Below are positions 61,326 through 64,000 of a stretch of DNA of 64,000 nucleotides, one piece after another. The notes beneath the pieces were generated by a model. The model did not search any database. It saw only the letters and a program-made list of their open reading frames with translations, and was not told where the DNA came from. The DNA is from UBA2334 sp964396895 (GTDB lineage Bacteria; Pseudomonadota; Gammaproteobacteria; Burkholderiales; Burkholderiaceae_C), in assembly GCA_964396895.1 (NCBI GenBank), contig CAYNGJ010000009.1, positions 1 through 64,000 of the forward strand, written 5' to 3'. Within the stretch, counting starts at the first letter, position 1. Each line of letters begins with the position of its first letter. The position numbers and the translations under genes were made by a program.

Positions 61326-61891
61326 GGGCGCTCCTGGGCGTCGGGGCTGCACAGGTTCGGCTGGGCCAGCGCGGCCAGGCACTCCCGACCCAATGGGGTG
61401 TGGGCGTCGAGCGTGGCCAGACGGCTGTCGTCGGCCGCGCTGGACAGGTGCAGCGACAGGTCGGGCGTGGGCAGGGTGTTGCCCGCCTTCTCAGGCCACT
61501 CCACCACCTTCAGTCCGGGGCTGGCGAACAGGTCGCGAAACCCGGCGTCCTCCCACTCGCGGGGGTCGTCGAAGCGGTAGAAGTCAAAGTGCCAGATGTC
61601 CAGCGGCGGCTGCCGCCCGTCGGGTGAGAGGGCCTGGTGGGGTTCCACCACCGCGTAGGTGGGGCTTTTGATGCGCCCGGGCACACCCAGCGCACGCAGC
61701 AGGTGGCGCACCAGCGTGGTTTTGCCCGCGCCCAGGTCGCCGTGCAGCGTCAGGGTGGCGCGGCGAATCGGGGGCAGGCAGGCCAGCCGCTGCGCAAAGG
61801 CTTGGGTGTCCGCCTCGGTGGGCCAGCGCAGCACCAGGGCGTGGGGCGCGGCGGGTGAGGGGGTGGGCGGCGTGGCGCTGAGGACGGGCAT
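61322..61891 (-). CDS. tsaE: tRNA threonylcarbamoyladenosine synthesis ATPase TsaE
   Basis: 189 residues from ATG 61891 (an ATG at 61966 would add 25 residues rich in Cys/Pro and is doubtful). Small P-loop ATPase of the TsaBDE complex that makes t6A37. Walker A GDLGAGKTTLVRHLL, SPTYAVVEPH and the switch region WHFDFYRFDDPREWEDAGF are standard. It overlaps amiC by four bases (ATGA), the usual tsaE-amiC pair. Confidence 0.92.
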   Translation of the reverse strand: MPVLSATPPTPSPAAPHALVLRWPTEADTQAFAQRLACLPPIRRATLTLHGDLGAGKTTLVRHLLRALGVPGRIKSPTYAVVEPHQALSPDGRQPPLDIWHFDFYRFDDPREWEDAGFRDLFASPGLKVVEWPEKAGNTLPTPDLSLHLSSAADDSRLATLDAHTPLGRECLAALAQPNLCSPDAQERP

Positions 61892-62088
61892 GGGGCGGTG
61901 CAAGCAATCGGGCAAGGGGTGTGGGCAGAGGGTACAGGGTGGACAGGTCGGGCCATTGAACGCCATGGCTGGTGAAGCGCGCTGAGATAAATCGGCATTG
62001 AACGTTGCGATAAATGGTGCGCGATAGGGTTACAGATACCGCAATGAAATTACGCTGGGTGAAAGCCTATCAGGTATCAGCCGCTGGT

Positions 62089-62313
62089 TTACACATCAAG
62101 CGTCACAGTGGGCAGGTTCGGAGCATCTCCCTCCACAAGCCCGTTGCGGACAAACACCTTGCCGTTGACTGCGCCGGTGCCGCGCACGCGAGACTGAGCA
62201 CCTCCGGGGAATGTCACAGTCACCGTGCCGTCTGCATTGACCGAAGTCACGGTGGCCACGGTCAGGACGGGCTCTGGCAGCAGCGCCTTCAGTTCACGAA
62301 ACAAGTTGCTCAC
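62089..62313 (-). CDS. Small phage tail-module protein
   Basis: 74 residues from GTG 62313, overlapping the stop of the upstream phage gene by four bases (GTGA). It starts MSNLFRELKALLPEPVLTV and consists mainly of a short beta-rich region (TVTSVNADGTVTVTFPGGAQSRV is one block) resembling the OB-like modules of phage baseplate or tail-tip spikes. Last gene of the module; about 200 bp with no recognised gene separates it from tsaE. Confidence 0.6.
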   Translation of the reverse strand: MSNLFRELKALLPEPVLTVATVTSVNADGTVTVTFPGGAQSRVRGTGAVNGKVFVRNGLVEGDAPNLPTVTLDV

Positions 62314-64000
62314 AGGTGGCGCTCCAGGGTGATTTGCTGGTGGGCAGTCGGCATGCTGGCCTGCACACCCACACTGCGAACACGACCACGCCACGGCACA
62401 GACTCATTGATCTGCACCAACTGCCCCACGTCCAGCACACCAGGGTTTGCCCCGCCAGTCAGGATGGGCATGCTGATTTGCACGATGTGCTTTGGCCCCG
62501 ACTGACCCAACACGCTCAAGCCCCTTTGCTGGGCCACCGCATTGGCCGTGATCAACGGGTCAGTGACCATCGCGGCCAGCTTTGCGCCCGTGGTGCCGGT
62601 GCGACGCACCAAAGCAAGCACGCCTTGGTTTGCTCCCGACACATAGATGCCGTCCAGGTCCGGGCCGTCGCGGCGCTCAATGCTGCTGGTGATGATCGAG
62701 TCAGGGGCCAGCTCCACATCAGCGGCAAAAGCCCCGCCCCAGTTCCAGGGGCCACCCGGCACGCCCCCGGGCAGAGTTGGGTATGGGTGGCGCACAAGCA
62801 ATGTCGGCGAGCTGCGATGACTGTTGACATACCCGCCCGCAGACTCTGCAATGGCCTGCACCGCAGCCAGGGGCGTGCCGCTGTGGCTCCACGCGCCAGC
62901 TGGCACCAGCCAGTCAGCAATGCCCCAGTCCACGCCCACCCCCGTCAAATTCAGCGCGGCGGAGGCCAGCTGCTGCGCGTTCTGGGCCGTGGCGTTCAGC
63001 CGTGCCAGCTCACGGCTGTACGGCGCGCCCACGGCGGCCGTGGCACTGCGTCCGGCAATTCGGGCACCAGCCTTTCCAAACTCACGCTGCCGCTGCAGGC
63101 TGTCCACGATGAACACCCATTGCATGCCGTCAAGCGTGATGCGAATTTGCGCTGGCACGCCTGCCGATGGAGCAAGTGCGTCAAACAGCGCAGCAGGACC
63201 GCGTGCCGAAAATCCCCATGCAAACGAGCCAGCGTCGGCTTGCAGACTCACTTCGTAAATGGGCAGTGGAGTAAGGCCGGGCAGCAGATGCGCCTCGACA
63301 GTGTGGACAGCCATGTAAAACCTCGCGGGCAGTATGTAGATGGGCGCGTCAGGTGTGATGCCGCCGCAGGGGTTCAGACCAAAGACCAGGGCCAGCGACG
63401 ACTGACCACCTTCCGGGTACCAGGCGCAAAAGCGCAGCTCCTGCACCGTGTCCTGGCGCGGCGGCAGCACAGGCGCTGGTAACGGCAAGAAGCGCGGGCC
63501 ACCCCGACCAGACAGCGCCAGCCCAACCGCCCACGTGGCCGCCGTGCGGGGCGCCAGCGCTTTGGCCGCCTGGCCCATGCCGGAATTGACCACCCGCTGC
63601 ATGGCCAGCGCTGCCTGCCACAGCGCGACCGCGCGGTGCGGCGCTGGCTTTGCCAGGCCAAAGCGGGCTGCGGTGGCGGTGCCTGTGGGCAACCCAGCGG
63701 TGCTCCAAAGCGTTGCCGTACAGCCAGGTGCGCTGGCCGCCAAACCCCAGCTCGTCAACGCGGCACACCCTGCGGGCCTTGCGGCATGCCAGCCAACATT
63801 TGGCTGACGGTGGGCAACCCTGGGCTTGGTCCACACCGCAGCGTAGCGGTGTACGGTCGCTTCGGCGGCTTGGTGGCGGGCACCGCAGTGCATGTGCCCG
63901 CGCCGTGATGGCTCCCAACTCGCTGCCGTTGATCTTTGTGCAGCAGCCGCAGTTCCGTGCGCCACCGCAGTGCTGGCCACCAAGCCACGAAACACCGAGG
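62310..64000 (-). CDS. Phage tail-tip/hub-like protein, N-terminus outside window
   Basis: At least 561 residues, with the frame still open at the right edge. Residues about 165-561 form a conserved-looking globular part: TVQELRFCAWYPEGGQ, MQWVFIVDSLQRQREFGKAGARI, DWLVPAGAWSHSGTPLAAVQAIAESAGG and IYVSGANQGVLALVRRTGTTG. These fit the family of siphophage tail-associated proteins next to the tail-tip genes. The N-terminal 160 residues show Trp (or Phe/Met) every 14-15 residues (positions 27, 55, 69, 83, 97, 112, 126, 140, 155), a degenerate tandem repeat. Part of a prophage or phage-like element continuing beyond the window. Confidence 0.65.
   Translation of the reverse strand, partial: SVFRGLVASTAVAHGTAAAAQRSTAASWEPSRRGHMHCGARHQAAEATVHRYAAVWTKPRVAHRQPNVGWHAARPAGCAALTSWGLAASAPGCTATLWSTAGLPTGTATAARFGLAKPAPHRAVALWQAALAMQRVVNSGMGQAAKALAPRTAATWAVGLALSGRGGPRFLPLPAPVLPPRQDTVQELRFCAWYPEGGQSSLALVFGLNPCGGITPDAPIYILPARFYMAVHTVEAHLLPGLTPLPIYEVSLQADAGSFAWGFSARGPAALFDALAPSAGVPAQIRITLDGMQWVFIVDSLQRQREFGKAGARIAGRSATAAVGAPYSRELARLNATAQNAQQLASAALNLTGVGVDWGIADWLVPAGAWSHSGTPLAAVQAIAESAGGYVNSHRSSPTLLVRHPYPTLPGGVPGGPWNWGGAFAADVELAPDSIITSSIERRDGPDLDGIYVSGANQGVLALVRRTGTTGAKLAAMVTDPLITANAVAQQRGLSVLGQSGPKHIVQISMPILTGGANPGVLDVGQLVQINESVPWRGRVRSVGVQASMPTAHQQITLERHL

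Overview
The window is GC-rich chromosomal DNA from a betaproteobacterium, most likely Burkholderiales and probably Comamonadaceae. I infer this from the protein families, the neighbourhoods trxB / ftsK-lolA / rarA and rpmB-rpmG, and a short dispersed repeat that I associate with that family. No rRNA, tRNA, CRISPR array or insertion sequence was recognised.

Layout. 1-6.9 kb: housekeeping and metabolic genes (YceH-like fragment, purN, an FAH-fold hydrolase, a DUF3597 protein, prfC, rsmB, an HDOD protein). 6.9-17.1 kb: a delta-9-type desaturase with an unusual tail, rpmB-rpmG, trxB, a Crp/Fnr regulator overlapping ftsK, lolA, an MscS channel, a remnant of a truncated haemoglobin, a YunG-like gene and rarA. 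17.2-18.8 kb: an overlapping GNAT-nitrilase gene pair. 19-22.7 kb: livHMGF, branched-chain amino acid ABC transport without its binding protein. 22.7-28 kb: lysS, rpoH behind a perfect CIRCE operator, a nitronate monooxygenase-like protein and a Tim44-like protein. 28-31.6 kb: a complete ectABCD (ectoine/hydroxyectoine) operon with a long leader. 31.6-35.1 kb: a DUF457 membrane protein, an SDR, and an EamA exporter divergent from an AsnC-type regulator. 35-40.8 kb: a kinase-HDOD-GAF fusion, then a set of FAD oxidoreductase, [2Fe-2S] ferredoxin and FKBP. 39.9-42.1 kb: a LysR regulator divergent from ligAB (extradiol ring cleavage). 42.2-46.8 kb: gshA, an SRPBCC protein, an RbgA/YlqF-type GTPase and a Dus enzyme. 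46.9-53.9 kb: a catabolic-looking module of single-chain biotin-dependent acyl-CoA carboxylase, acyl-CoA ligase, TetR regulator and periplasmic binding protein. 53.9-61.9 kb: a B12-binding radical SAM protein, a DUF2889 protein, a periplasmic rhodanese, a second EamA exporter, a GGDEF protein, and tsaE-amiC. 62.1-64 kb: the end of a phage tail module, cut by the window edge.

The main unexplained signal is a dispersed repeat of about 50 bp. Its core is AGCGCTT, exactly 17 bases, then AGCTAT, usually preceded by GGCCTC. I count nine copies, in both orientations. Four are intergenic. Five lie inside genes (rsmB, lolA, dus, the radical SAM gene, amiC), and each is read in the only frame of the consensus that has no stop codon. 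In lolA the repeat encodes essentially the whole signal-peptide core and cleavage site.

Other notable points are the CIRCE-controlled rpoH, a sigma70 promoter and terminator-like hairpin in the ect leader, the haemoglobin remnant whose stop overlaps the next start codon, a CX4CX2C radical SAM motif, and a 14-residue tryptophan-spaced repeat in the phage protein. All functional assignments rest on motif recognition by eye; no database search was run.
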